NCBI RefSeq assembly: GCF_000308755.1
Contig: NZ_BAGF01000072.1
Location: 1 to 64,000 of the forward strand
Origin: Nocardia pneumoniae NBRC 100136
GTDB taxonomy: Bacteria; Actinomycetota; Actinomycetes; Mycobacteriales; Mycobacteriaceae
Length of the DNA stretch: 64,000 nucleotides
Reading direction: 5' to 3'
Below, in pieces: positions 34,465 through 42,998 of the stretch (positions are counted from its first letter, which is position 1; every line of letters starts with the position of its first letter). A program made the position numbers and the translations under genes. Below the pieces are notes generated by a model, which saw nothing but the letters and a program-made list of their open reading frames with translations, was not told the DNA's origin and did not search any database.

Positions 34465-35034
34465 ATGAACTCTTCGTTTACCGTCCGTCAGGTGACGGCG
34501 AGGATTGTGGAACTCGGCCTCGTCGCCGAATCGACTGTTGAGCAGGGAATCCAGGCGGATCTCCTCGACGAGAAACTGGACTACTTCGGTGATTCCGAGT
34601 CTGAAGCCGTGCTATACCTGCTCGATGAACTTGGAATTCGGTACACCACCGACTACAAGACCTTCCGTGACGCATGCGGCGGAAGCGAGGTCTACCGAGA
34701 AGAGCTCGAGTGTGTCGCGGCTTGCACGCGTGGGCTGCTGAGCATCACCGATATCGAGTTGGTCGACGATACCGTCGGTAACCACGTGCTGCGGTTCCTA
34801 TGCAATGGCCAGCCGCATGAATGGAACATTGCGCATAACGATGAGGAAGACATAGAAACTCAAATGGTATTCTCTTACGGCCTGGAGGATCTCTTGCCGC
34901 GAGATTCATCCGCACGATGGTGTGGTGTTGATTCCGACGACATCAACTTCGGCATGCAGGCGGTATTCGGAGACCCGCAGGCGCTGAGCGTGCTCGCGGC
35001 AGAGTTCGGAATCAAATTCTACCTGCCTGAGTAA
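34465..35034 (+). CDS. Unknown protein opposite to the type VII operons
   Basis: 189 residues from ATG 34465 (MNSSFTVRQVTARIVELGLVAESTVEQGIQADLLDEKLDYFGDSESEAVLYLLDELGIRYTTDY). It is acidic, with no transmembrane helix, and has lower GC than the core genome. It ends VFGDPQALSVLAAEFGIKFYLPE. It is divergent from the WXG100-like operon and convergent with the next large gene. The size, acidity and location inside a toxin-type locus recall immunity or anti-toxin proteins, but I do not recognise a family and that role is only a guess. The frame is open to 34363. Confidence 0.6.
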   Translation: MNSSFTVRQVTARIVELGLVAESTVEQGIQADLLDEKLDYFGDSESEAVLYLLDELGIRYTTDYKTFRDACGGSEVYREELECVAACTRGLLSITDIELVDDTVGNHVLRFLCNGQPHEWNIAHNDEEDIETQMVFSYGLEDLLPRDSSARWCGVDSDDINFGMQAVFGDPQALSVLAAEFGIKFYLPE

Positions 35035-35565
35035 TTCCCGAGACCAGCATAAGCGATTCGCGAGTAGGTGAGCTTGATCGACCCGATCGAAAACCTACAA
35101 GTCGATGATGGCGAGATTCGACATGGGACTGGGCTTCACAGCGGGATCACCTGACCGCTGTGAAGGCTTGTCGGCGATGGCTTCATCGAAGACTGTACTG
35201 ATCGACGAAGTCACCGCCCACGTCGATCGCACTGATCAGGACATCTGGTCGGCACGAGACGCTCCGTAGCCCACAATCCGGGCTGATCGAATCGGTGCCG
35301 ACTGTGGTGTGCCCACAGGCGCCTTCCTCTTGCTGTTCCTCGCGGATCGCCCCGGATAACGACGTATGCCCGATATGAACAGGTTTTCGCGATTCCAGGT
35401 TCTGGGCCACGACATCGCCGCGCTGATCCCGTCGTATCCGATGACGGCGCCCGCACTGGCGGATCCGCTCCGACGAGGCTCATATCCCAACCCCGACATC
35501 GGATCACTCGTACCGACCGCCGCGATGACGATATCCTTCTTCGGGGAGCCACCGCTCCTGGCCGT
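35035..35565. other. Stretch without a convincing gene
   Basis: About 530 bases between convergent genes. Several frames of about 90-110 codons exist on both strands, none with a recognisable domain or a good ribosome-binding site. The minus-strand segment IVIAAVGTSDPMSGLGYEP (35550-35480) has coding-like composition and may be a decayed gene end. Confidence 0.35.
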
Positions 35566-37845
35566 TCAGATCTGCGGTGGTGAGATGGGTGGCGGGCCGC
35601 CGGGCTGTGCCGTCCTCACGGTCGCCGGAGGCGGCGCCGTCGGGGAGGCATTGCCGACATCCAAGCCAGTCGGGTGGAAGTAGCCCCTGAAATTGCCGTA
35701 CTTCTCCCCCAGCGGAGGGTTATTGGGATCAAAGGGAACCAGACGACCGTTATCCAGGATATTCAGCTGGCCATTCTGGTCCTTGACGATCAGCGCGCTG
35801 AATCTCTCCCACTCCACGTAATCGCCCGTCTGCAGCTCGGTGAGATCATCGACGATCGATGGCGGATGATCTGCGGTCAACTCACCCGCAGTTCCCGCGT
35901 ATGCGGCTTTCGCGTCGAAGGCGACATTCTGCACCTGCTTCTGCAAAGCCTCCGCCACCGGACCCTGCGGCGCCTTCACCGTTGAGTCGCCGATTTGGAC
36001 ATCCACCGCCGCGCCCGGTGTCGTTATCGACGGCGGAGTACCCGCATAGGTCGGGGCCGTCACAACGGGAGAAGTTGTGTGAACAGCGGGATCGGCAGTG
36101 GCCGCAGGCGCCTGGCGGTTCCAGTCGCGTTGCCGGTCGTCGCGCGAATCCCGGTCGCCATAGCCTCTGTCGTCGCCGAACTGAGGACGGTTTCCTTGGT
36201 TACCCATATTCCCCAAAGCGTTCAACATCGCGATTTTCTCGGCAGCACCATCGGCAATCCCGGTCGCCATACCGGCACCCAGCCCGGTTCCGGGGCCCTG
36301 CCCCGCCGCCTCGATCAGAGAACTGAGGTCCATGCCCGACGACATGCCACCACTACTGCCATCCTGAATGGGCTGAGTACTGTCTGCAGAATCCGCGGTG
36401 TCCGAAGTACCCAGGCCCAAATCGTCGAACGTGGGGCCGAAATCCTCCTGAAGTCCAGCTTGTTGCGTAAAAGTATCCGGAGCACCATTGTATCCACCGC
36501 TGTACCCGGTGCTATTGTTGCCCCCGTTACTCCCGCCTTCATCCCCTTCATCCCTCTTGCCCCCTTCATCCCTCTTGCCCCCTTCATCCCCCTTGCCCCC
36601 TTCATCCCCCTTGCCGTCATCATCCCCCTTGCCCTCATCCCCCTCCTTCTCTTCGGGCTCTATCCCATGCGTTTTCGCAAAGTCAGTGGTTCTATTCACG
36701 TATTTGATGACTTGATCCCTGCATTCGACGACCGCATCACGCATTATCCGATAGATAGCGTGTTCTTCGACCAGGTCTTGAATACCAGCTTTTCCCCAGT
36801 AATCCTTGAATTGATAATCTTCCTTTTTCTGCACCTCCTCCTCCGACCCCTCCCTCTTCCAGTCGTCCCAACGTTGCTTTTCTATTGCGGTCGGCTCCCC
36901 AGTCAAGCTTGCCGCAATCGCATCGTTGGCATCAGCAACGGCGGTGTGCATCCGCTGGATGCAATCCAGGTTCATAACCGAAACCGCGCCAGCCGCTTCG
37001 AAGAGTTTATTCATATCTTCGTTTTGCCAATAGGAATTCATATACCCGATTTCCAAGACGGTCTCATTGAAGGCATCCGCCGTAGCACCTTCGAGGTTCT
37101 CGAGACGACTGTCATCGAGGTGCCAACTCAAACCTTTGTTGTTCTTCGTGTCCATCAATAACTTCGGCAACATCGAATCCTTCGGCATCCTAGGATTTAT
37201 CTTACCCATTTGAGCCCTGAGATATGCCAGGTTACCGTTCATTAAGTCCCGCCATGCCATCAGAGCCGCCGAAGGTTTAATTCCATCTTCCGGAATCACG
37301 AACTCGAGCGTGACGCCCTTGAGTTCCTGACCCGTCTCCGGCCGGCCCCTATTCGGACTCGCATCGGGGTTTCCCCAATGCGTGACGTAACCAGGAGTCC
37401 CCGGGCCGACATTGCCATTCGAATCCGCGGGCGGATTGCCCCGTAGGGCCACCACCGTACCATCATTGGAGACGACAATCCTATCCGGCATCTCGTCGTC
37501 GTCATCATCCCAATCTTTTTCGCCGTCTTTCGGACCAAACGTCTCGGCGGCATGAGGTCCGTCAAAAAATCCCAGGTCATATTTCAGCTTGAGGTTACGT
37601 TGTCCATCATGAGCCCAATTCTCATCGTCGAACTCGAGAGTGGTATTCTCCGCTGGTGCGTTCTCAGGTACTTTCCCGATCGTGTTGACGACTACGTTCT
37701 TTGATTCGTCGCCGCTGGGATCGACCCACTCGACGACGAGCGCATTATCCTTGATCCCCATGCGATATCTGAGGTCCTCGGAGTACACCCAATCGCCGAC
37801 GCCGAGTTCCTCACCCGGCTTGAACTCCTTTTTCTCATCGCTCAC
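35566..37845 (-). CDS. Large type VII secretion-associated substrate-like protein
   Basis: 759 residues from GTG 37845 (MSDEKKEFKPGEELGVGDWVYSEDLRYRMGIKDNALVVEWVDPSG). An N-terminal beta-rich part is followed by a helical region with WXG100-like features (GYMNSYWQNEDMNKLFEAAGAVSVMNLDCIQRMHTAVADANDAI), a Gly/Lys/Asp/Glu repeat tract (36535-36650), a Gly-rich disordered stretch, and a C-terminal domain LQTGDYVEWERFSALIVKDQNGQLNILDNGRLVPFDPNNPPLGEKYGNFRGYFHPTGLDVG. That C-terminal domain recurs, as I recall, in nocardial and gordonial ESX-linked proteins. The role is probably a secreted effector or structural substrate. The frame is open upstream to 38061 but with poor starts. Confidence 0.65.
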   Translation of the reverse strand: MSDEKKEFKPGEELGVGDWVYSEDLRYRMGIKDNALVVEWVDPSGDESKNVVVNTIGKVPENAPAENTTLEFDDENWAHDGQRNLKLKYDLGFFDGPHAAETFGPKDGEKDWDDDDDEMPDRIVVSNDGTVVALRGNPPADSNGNVGPGTPGYVTHWGNPDASPNRGRPETGQELKGVTLEFVIPEDGIKPSAALMAWRDLMNGNLAYLRAQMGKINPRMPKDSMLPKLLMDTKNNKGLSWHLDDSRLENLEGATADAFNETVLEIGYMNSYWQNEDMNKLFEAAGAVSVMNLDCIQRMHTAVADANDAIAASLTGEPTAIEKQRWDDWKREGSEEEVQKKEDYQFKDYWGKAGIQDLVEEHAIYRIMRDAVVECRDQVIKYVNRTTDFAKTHGIEPEEKEGDEGKGDDDGKGDEGGKGDEGGKRDEGGKRDEGDEGGSNGGNNSTGYSGGYNGAPDTFTQQAGLQEDFGPTFDDLGLGTSDTADSADSTQPIQDGSSGGMSSGMDLSSLIEAAGQGPGTGLGAGMATGIADGAAEKIAMLNALGNMGNQGNRPQFGDDRGYGDRDSRDDRQRDWNRQAPAATADPAVHTTSPVVTAPTYAGTPPSITTPGAAVDVQIGDSTVKAPQGPVAEALQKQVQNVAFDAKAAYAGTAGELTADHPPSIVDDLTELQTGDYVEWERFSALIVKDQNGQLNILDNGRLVPFDPNNPPLGEKYGNFRGYFHPTGLDVGNASPTAPPPATVRTAQPGGPPPISPPQI
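36535..36650. repeat. 18-bp coding tandem repeat
   Basis: A near-perfect 18-bp unit (TTCATCCCTCTTGCCCCC on the plus strand) repeats about five times and then degenerates, encoding EGGKRD/EGGKGD repeats in the minus-strand gene. Its length is a multiple of three, so copy-number change would keep frame and vary a flexible linker. Confidence 0.8.
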
Positions 37846-38059
37846 CGGTACAACCCCGATCACACGTGTAGTAATGCAACGCCCGCCGCTAAGGAACAGT
37901 GACGGAAATACTCCCGCCAGACAAGTTCCCACGGGCCACAACCGATAATGTTCGATGCGGCTGCACATTGCCGGGCATTTCCGCATATCCCTCAGCAATA
38001 TCGGCGATCGCGGCTGATCTGCTGCCTTGCAGGAGATATGGGACGAGATTACTCCAGCC

Positions 38060-38785
38060 ATTCAGATAAAGACAGGCCGGTCCGTTCACTATGTCGTAGG
38101 ATTATTTAATACAGCGAAACGGTTGAGCAGGCCGGTCGGCGCGCACCGAACACCCTCAGGGTTTACGGTATTCGTGCAATCGGCGATCGGAGCGATCGCA
38201 TCGACAACGGTCGGGTGATCAGAACGAACAGCAGTCTCGCAATGATCTTTCGAGCCAGCGGATATGCCGGGCGCCACGATCTTCACCGCGTTGTCTGCGC
38301 CGACGCGGATCGGGACATCCATCGCGCCCGGTGTCGTCACCGGCGGCGGAACACCAGCATAGGTCGGCGCCACCGCGCCGAGGAGCTGTCTGGGTAGTGG
38401 GATTCGCTGTGGCCTTCTGAGCTGTGCGGTTCGGCTTCCGTTCTCGTTGTCGGTCCTCACGCGAATTGTTAGCCTTCGCAGCCCTGTCATTGCCGGTAAG
38501 CCGGTTCTGATTGCTCAGCTAGCTCAGAGCGTTCTTGGCCATCATCGGTTGCGGCCTCCGGTCCAGGCACTCCGACCTCCGCTGCGACCTTGGGAGTATT
38601 TCAGCTCAAGGTCGCGCGATCCAGCATGAAAAATCACGACTCGTCGTCGAACCGGAGTTCGACGTTCGACGCGCCCTCAGGCGCTTTCCTGAGCGTGTTG
38701 ACGACTTCATTCTTCCCGTGATGCAACGCCCGCGCAGGTGAGGAACAGTCATCGAATACAGTACTCTCACCAGAACACCAGTGAG
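38060..38785 (-). pseudogene. Decayed tandem duplicate of the 35,566-37,845 gene
   Basis: Two pieces of a paralog remain, in order. The N-terminal piece (38640-38780) encodes KNEVVNTLRKAPEGASNVELRFDDES, matching KNVVVNTIGKVPENAPAENTTLEFDDEN in the intact gene. The C-terminal piece (38219-38480) encodes VAPTYAGVPPPVTTPGAMDVPIRVGADNAVKI, matching TAPTYAGTPPSITTPGAAVDVQIGDSTVKA. The middle (about 500 codons) is deleted and both pieces have stops. This is a tandem duplication of a substrate gene that has degraded. Confidence 0.8.
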
Positions 38786-38787
38786 CC

Positions 38788-39111
38788 TTACACGTCAAGC
38801 ATGCGTTTTGCACGGCGCACGCTCCCGGCGCCCTCGACATCCGCATTATCGAGTTCCATCGCACTCGAATACGCCTGGTTCTCCACAGCGACTCGCTTGT
38901 CGCCGACCTCGGTGTAAGCGGCGCTACTGTCTTTCAGATACCGCTTGATACCCAGGTTGAAGTAGTGGGCGGCCTTGCCGAACATTTCCTCGATGTCGGC
39001 TTCCCAAGGCGGGTCACCTTCTGCCCGCCGGTACGACTCCGTGCTTGCGGCGCCCTGGTCGGCGCCCTTCCTGCACATCTCGCCCGAATCGTGCACCAGC
39101 TTGTCGGTCAT
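38788..39111 (-). CDS. Small helical ESX-type protein
   Basis: 107 residues from ATG 39111 (MTDKLVHDSGEMCRKGADQGAASTESYRRAEGDPPWEADIEEMFGKAAHYFNLGIKRYLKDSSAAYTEVGDKRVAVENQAYSSAMELDNADVEGAG). The length near 100, mostly helical, with a central PPWEADIEEMF turn, resembles WXG100 superfamily or ESX-1 secretion-associated (DUF2580-like) proteins, although the exact Trp-x-Gly is absent. AAGGAG lies 11 nt upstream. It is followed by the decayed substrate duplicate and then by the intact 759-residue gene, and is probably the first gene of that operon. Confidence 0.55.
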   Translation of the reverse strand: MTDKLVHDSGEMCRKGADQGAASTESYRRAEGDPPWEADIEEMFGKAAHYFNLGIKRYLKDSSAAYTEVGDKRVAVENQAYSSAMELDNADVEGAGSVRRAKRMLDV

Positions 39112-39616
39112 ATCGGCAAACACTCCTTCCAACCGTTCTTCCGATTCTCCCGCATCCCCATTTCTGGGTGGGCAGTTCCAACGCATCGGCGACGACTGGC
39201 GAAGCACCGCGGCTCAGCAGTTCCGCGCGCCAACCAGCCCGAGCGTTCAGGTGAGCCGATCTAACGACTCTCCGAATTTCGCAAGCAAGCCAACTGTCGG
39301 TGTTCTCCCGCACTTGGTCGCCGAGGTGCAGGCCGACGATCCTGCCGTTCTGGTCACACCCCAGCCCTACCGAGTAGTCGGGATTGAACACCTTGCAGAT
39401 CCGGCCGGACCCACCCGAAGGAACTTCACTGCCATCCCCCGGTGCTCCCCAAGTCTCCAGTGCCGTCACCGCGGTTGCGAGTAGCGTGTCCCGGTAACCG
39501 ACAACGAGGCCACAGGCGAGTACAAGCCATGAACCATACAGCGGTGCTTGCCAATACGGCCAGAAGTGCGTGCCGATCGGTAGTATTTCACCGTAACCGG
39601 GCACAATCTCGATCAC
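39014..39616 (-). CDS. YbaB-like protein, uncertain ends
   Basis: The segment at about 39425-39150 (VFNPDYSVGLGCDQNGRIVGLHLGDQVRENTDSWLACEIRRVVRSAHLNARAGWRAELL) has the strand-helix arrangement of YbaB/EbfC C-terminal halves (xxDQNGRIVGLxL, EIxRVVRSAH). The frame runs from GTG or ATG 39616 with a non-YbaB N-terminus and overlaps the next gene's start at its 3' end (39014-39111), so the true end may be frameshifted near 39170. The pairing with a small ESX-type gene parallels the pair at 32.5-34.0 kb. Confidence 0.45.
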   Translation of the reverse strand: MIEIVPGYGEILPIGTHFWPYWQAPLYGSWLVLACGLVVGYRDTLLATAVTALETWGAPGDGSEVPSGGSGRICKVFNPDYSVGLGCDQNGRIVGLHLGDQVRENTDSWLACEIRRVVRSAHLNARAGWRAELLSRGASPVVADALELPTQKWGCGRIGRTVGRSVCRYDRQAGARFGRDVQEGRRPGRRKHGVVPAGRR

Positions 39617-40030
39617 ATGCGTGACACCGAACTGTTCGGGAAAATAACGTCGCGATACCGCTGTTCATTCTGATCACCCGACCGTTGTCAATGCGATCGC
39701 TCCGATCGCCGATTACGCGAAAATCATACCCCCACAGCGGCATGCAGCGCGAGCTGAAACGACCCGCTCGGCTGTTTCGTTGAATTAAACAGTCTTACGA
39801 AATTGTAGACGGACCATCGTATCGTTGTCCGAATAGATGAAGTAGTCTCATCCCACATTTCCTGCAGCGCAGCTCGGTGTCCCGGCCGTCGGTGCGCTGC
39901 GGGCGCCGATGGCCGAGTCTCGCCACCGCAAAGCCGAGAACCTGTGCCGTTGCATCAGATCTTATCGGTGGCCATGCACGCATCATCAGCCTGTTCGGCC
40001 CCGACCTAGTGCCGCATCAGTAAACCTTTG
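39617..40030. other. Stretch without a convincing gene
   Basis: About 410 bases. The left half (39,640-39,850) is AT-richer than the average. No gene could be supported on either strand; the right end merges into an IS630-like transposase remnant. Confidence 0.35.
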
Positions 40031-40032
40031 CC

Positions 40033-40415
40033 TTGTTCGGGACACTCCGGGTGAGTTTCACCAGTACCGACCGGGTGCGGGATGTGCTGCACAACTTCAA
40101 CACCGACGGGTTCGCGTCGCTGTATCCGAAATATGCAGGGGGACGACCGAAAAGGTTCACATTGCCCGAGCGGCGCGAGATCAAGAAGATCGCCAAGTCC
40201 ACCCCGACCGAGCACGGTCTGCCGTTCTCGACCTGGAGTCTGGCCACCCCATCTGAGCACCCGAACCGACCGCCGCGCCGGCGATTGGGCCGAGGCCAAC
40301 AACGTCGAAATCGCCTAAACCCCAACGAATTCCTCGTGGCGGAACCGCATCGAAGCCCAATTCACCCTGCGGTACTTCGCCCTCGACGGCACCGACCACC
40401 CTAGGGCTAGCCCTG
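40033..40415 (+). pseudogene. IS630-like transposase remnant with internal deletion
   Basis: The first part (VRDVLHNFNTDGFASLYPKYAGGRPKRFTLPERREIKKIAKSTPTEHGLPFSTWSLA, 40060-40245) is the middle of an IS630-family transposase. It jumps directly, in a shifted frame, to the C-terminal DWAEANNVEIA (with a TAA) and RNRIEAQFTLRYFALDGTDH (40290-40400). The DDE core between them is missing. The element is dead. Confidence 0.85.
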
Positions 40416-40439
40416 TCGGTAGCTGCCGCATCAGGGAAG

Positions 40440-40885
40440 ATCGTCGGCCAGCGGGTGACCCCGCACATTCGATATCGCCGATCGCGCGGAACCGCGTTTG
40501 ATGGAGGTGATCGGTGAGGTCCTCGATGCCGAGACCGGGCAGTCGACGGGGACCAGGTCGCGGCTGACTCGCCGGGTCACCAAGTGGTGGAAGAGATCCA
40601 CGGTCCCGGGGTGGTGCCACTGCCGGGAACGACAGCGTTCTACGCGTTGATCGACCGGTTGTCCATCGGAAGGCACATCTTCGGGTCGGCGGTTTCGCAC
40701 CGCCAGCTCGCCAACCGGCCGGAGGGGATGTTCACACCGACGTTCGCGATGCGCCCGGGTGAGCAGGTCCAGGTCAATTCCACACCGATCGATGTGATGG
40801 TGCCGGCCGAGGACGGGGTTCCGGTCCGCGCCGACCTCACGATCGCCGTCGATGTCGCGACCCGCCGTATCTGCGCGCCCTGGGC
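40440..40885 (+). pseudogene. Mu-like/DDE transposase fragment
   Basis: A frame containing SRLTRRVTKWWK, then in another frame GPGVVPLPGTTAFYALIDRLSIGRHIFGSAVSHRQLANRPEGMFTPTFAMRPGEQVQVNSTPIDVMVPAEDGVPVRADLTIAVDVATRRICA. This is the region around the first catalytic Asp (NSTPIDVMV; the family usually has DSTPxDV, so the Asp is changed to Asn) of Mu-type DDE transposases common in actinobacteria. The remainder is replaced by an unrelated minus-strand fragment from about 40885. Confidence 0.75.
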
Positions 40886-41344
40886 CGACCAGCCGCAGGT
40901 AGACCGTTTCCGTGTCGACCGGTCTCGGCGCATCCTGAGTCCACCGTCCGCCGAGGCCCTGCCGGAACACCTCGCCCACGTGCCAGACCGCGTCGGCGAA
41001 CAGCTCCCGGTCGTCCGGGCCTGTCACGCGGAAGGCCTCCTCGACGAGGTCCAGCGACTCCGGCGTGGCCTCCCCGAAGCGCGCGGCCCGCGCGCCGATC
41101 CAGGCCGCGAGGTGGGCGGCGTCCTCCACCGGGGTGAAGTCATCGGTTCAGGCCCTGTGCTCGCGCAGCAGTTGGGTCGCCAGGACCGCGGCCTGGTCCA
41201 CCGTTCCACCGCATCATCAGCGGCACCGCATCGCGGATATAGCCACACCCAGCCGCTCAGGTCGCGTCCGCCACCCGCACCAGCGATCAGAATCCGCTCG
41301 CAGTCCCGCGGTACCGGTGTGTCGAACAAGGTCGGTGCAGACAT
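40885..41344 (-). pseudogene. Chimeric broken gene (DUF1152-like start, unknown end)
   Basis: From 41344 leftward: MSAPTLFDTPVPRDCERILIAGAGGGRDLSGW, where AGAGGGRD recalls the DUF1152 nucleotide-binding start. In another frame follow VDQAAVLATQLLREHRA, a TGA near 41145, and DDFTPVEDAAHLAAWIGARAARFGEATPESLDLVEEAFRVTGPDDRELFADAVWHVGEVFRQGLGG. The second part is well-conserved-looking but unrecognised. The 3' end is cut by the Mu-like transposase fragment. No complete product is possible. Confidence 0.5.
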
Positions 41345-41422
41345 CTGTCGGAGTATTCTGCACCCCTCGTCATCGTTTGAGCGCTCGATTTCCCTGGTCT
41401 GGTGAAGTTTCCGCAGGACGAA

Positions 41423-42565
41423 TCATCGGATTGCCTCGAGCACACCGGTGGTGAGTTCTCGGAAACCAAAGGGCGCCTCCTTAGGCGGCTTCGGCCCCAG
41501 TCGGACGGCCACTACGCCCGCCTCTGGCAGCACGGCCAGCGTCTGGTTGTTGAAACCCAGGGCCCAAAACGTATTTCGCGCAGCAGCCGGGACGAACGGC
41601 CCCATCAAAGTCTCCTGATCGCCTCGCCCGGTGGTGGCGAGTGTGGGTGCCGCAACGGCACCCTCCGCGTTTACCCACCATAAGCGCCCGTAGCCGCGGT
41701 TGAGGTCGGTGCTCGGGGTAACCGAGGCCCGCGCGTAGTCGACGTCCACGATCTGGCTGCCCTTCCACTTGCCATCGTGGAGCATCAGGACCCCGAGGCG
41801 AGCGAGGTCCAGGCAGGTCGTGTTCAAGCCTATGAAGGTGAGCGCGCCACCGGAGCGGTCCCGGCCGAGGTGGGAGGCGTTCATGCCGAGCGGGCCGAAG
41901 ATGTGCTCCTTGGCGTAGTCGGATGGATGCACTCCCGTTGCCGTCTCGAGGACCTTCGAAAGCACCTGCACCGCCGAGTTGTTGTAAACCCACGTCGTGC
42001 CTGGCTCAGCCTCCTGGCCGAGCCCGATGGCGAACGCCGACTTGTCCGCCGCTCTCATCGCCATCGCCCCGTAATCGGTGGCAGGGTCCCACTCCCGCCC
42101 CGACGTGTTGGTGAGAAGGTGCTCTACCGTCACCCACTCCGAGGGTGTCCCACGCCACTGCGGTATGTAGTCCGCGACCTTGTCGGACAAAGTCAGCTCG
42201 CCACGCCTCACCGCCACGCCCACCAAAAGCCCAGTGAACGACTTGGTCACCGAGAAAACTTCCCGAGGGGTCATGTCCGGGCCCGGTCCGTGGTCATCAA
42301 CCACGACCTTGCCGTCACGCACGACAGCCAGGCAGGACGACTCAGCCGCGGCAGCCTCGGAAACAAGGGCATTCAGCGCCACGGCATCGAAGGCGGCGTC
42401 CGCTGGGGCCACCCGCTCCCACGCCGAACTGGGGAAGATCAACTCGGCACCGGGCGCCGCTCGAGGCGAATCGGGTAGTACAGCAGGTGCTTCGCTGGAG
42501 CAAGCTGCCACAACGACGGTCGCGGCAGCCGCGATCGCACGCCGCCACCGCCCAGACGACGACAT
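41423..42565 (-). CDS. Serine hydrolase lipoprotein, class C beta-lactamase fold
   Basis: 380 residues from ATG 42565 (MSSSGRWRRAIAAAATVVVAACSSEAPAV), a lipoprotein signal with lipobox VAAC. The catalytic SxxK is FSVTKSFTG, the YxN is VYNNSAVQVLSKVL, and the third motif is probably TTGRGDQ. This is the beta-lactamase/penicillin-binding-like transpeptidase family, which includes esterases, DD-peptidases and 6-aminohexanoate hydrolase-like enzymes. It is anchored to the outer face of the cytoplasmic membrane. Upstream starts at 42625 and 42616 add residues before the arginines and are less likely. The substrate is unknown. Confidence 0.85.
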   Translation of the reverse strand: MSSSGRWRRAIAAAATVVVAACSSEAPAVLPDSPRAAPGAELIFPSSAWERVAPADAAFDAVALNALVSEAAAAESSCLAVVRDGKVVVDDHGPGPDMTPREVFSVTKSFTGLLVGVAVRRGELTLSDKVADYIPQWRGTPSEWVTVEHLLTNTSGREWDPATDYGAMAMRAADKSAFAIGLGQEAEPGTTWVYNNSAVQVLSKVLETATGVHPSDYAKEHIFGPLGMNASHLGRDRSGGALTFIGLNTTCLDLARLGVLMLHDGKWKGSQIVDVDYARASVTPSTDLNRGYGRLWWVNAEGAVAAPTLATTGRGDQETLMGPFVPAAARNTFWALGFNNQTLAVLPEAGVVAVRLGPKPPKEAPFGFRELTTGVLEAIR

Positions 42566-42998
42566 GTAGGTGGACTCGGCGGATGGGCTACTACTCCGGA
42601 AAGTCTTGTGTCCCATGAAATCCATAGCTCAGCTCTCGGTCTTTTGTTTCGTATCTATCTGTCGCACGCAACATCTCCAACCAGCGGCCGAGTCGGAGGC
42701 GCGCAGCGTCCCCGGGTTACGCAGGAAGCCGTGGAGGGCATGCCCTGCGCAGGTTCGATAGCTGTCGTCGAGACATCGCGTCGTGAGCCGTCGGTTCTCG
42801 TTCGTGCTCGGGATGCCGACCCGACGACGCTCATCGAAGGCATCCTCGGACCGCCAGAAGGCCGATGATTACCTGCATGCTGTGGACCGATCGTATCCGC
42901 CCGCCGAGCCGATTTCTGTAAGCTACGCAAGGTTCTTGTCTATAATTCCACCACAATGTTGGTGCAACAACCACATTCTGAAGGAGATTGAATCGTTG

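Noticed and set aside
35183..35553. Possible mycosin (type VII protease) fragment
   Set aside because: None of the Asp/His/Ser motifs of subtilisin-like mycosins could be seen in any frame.
36535..36650. Short tandem repeats considered as a CRISPR array
   Set aside because: The units are contiguous without spacers and encode an in-frame Gly/Lys/Asp repeat.
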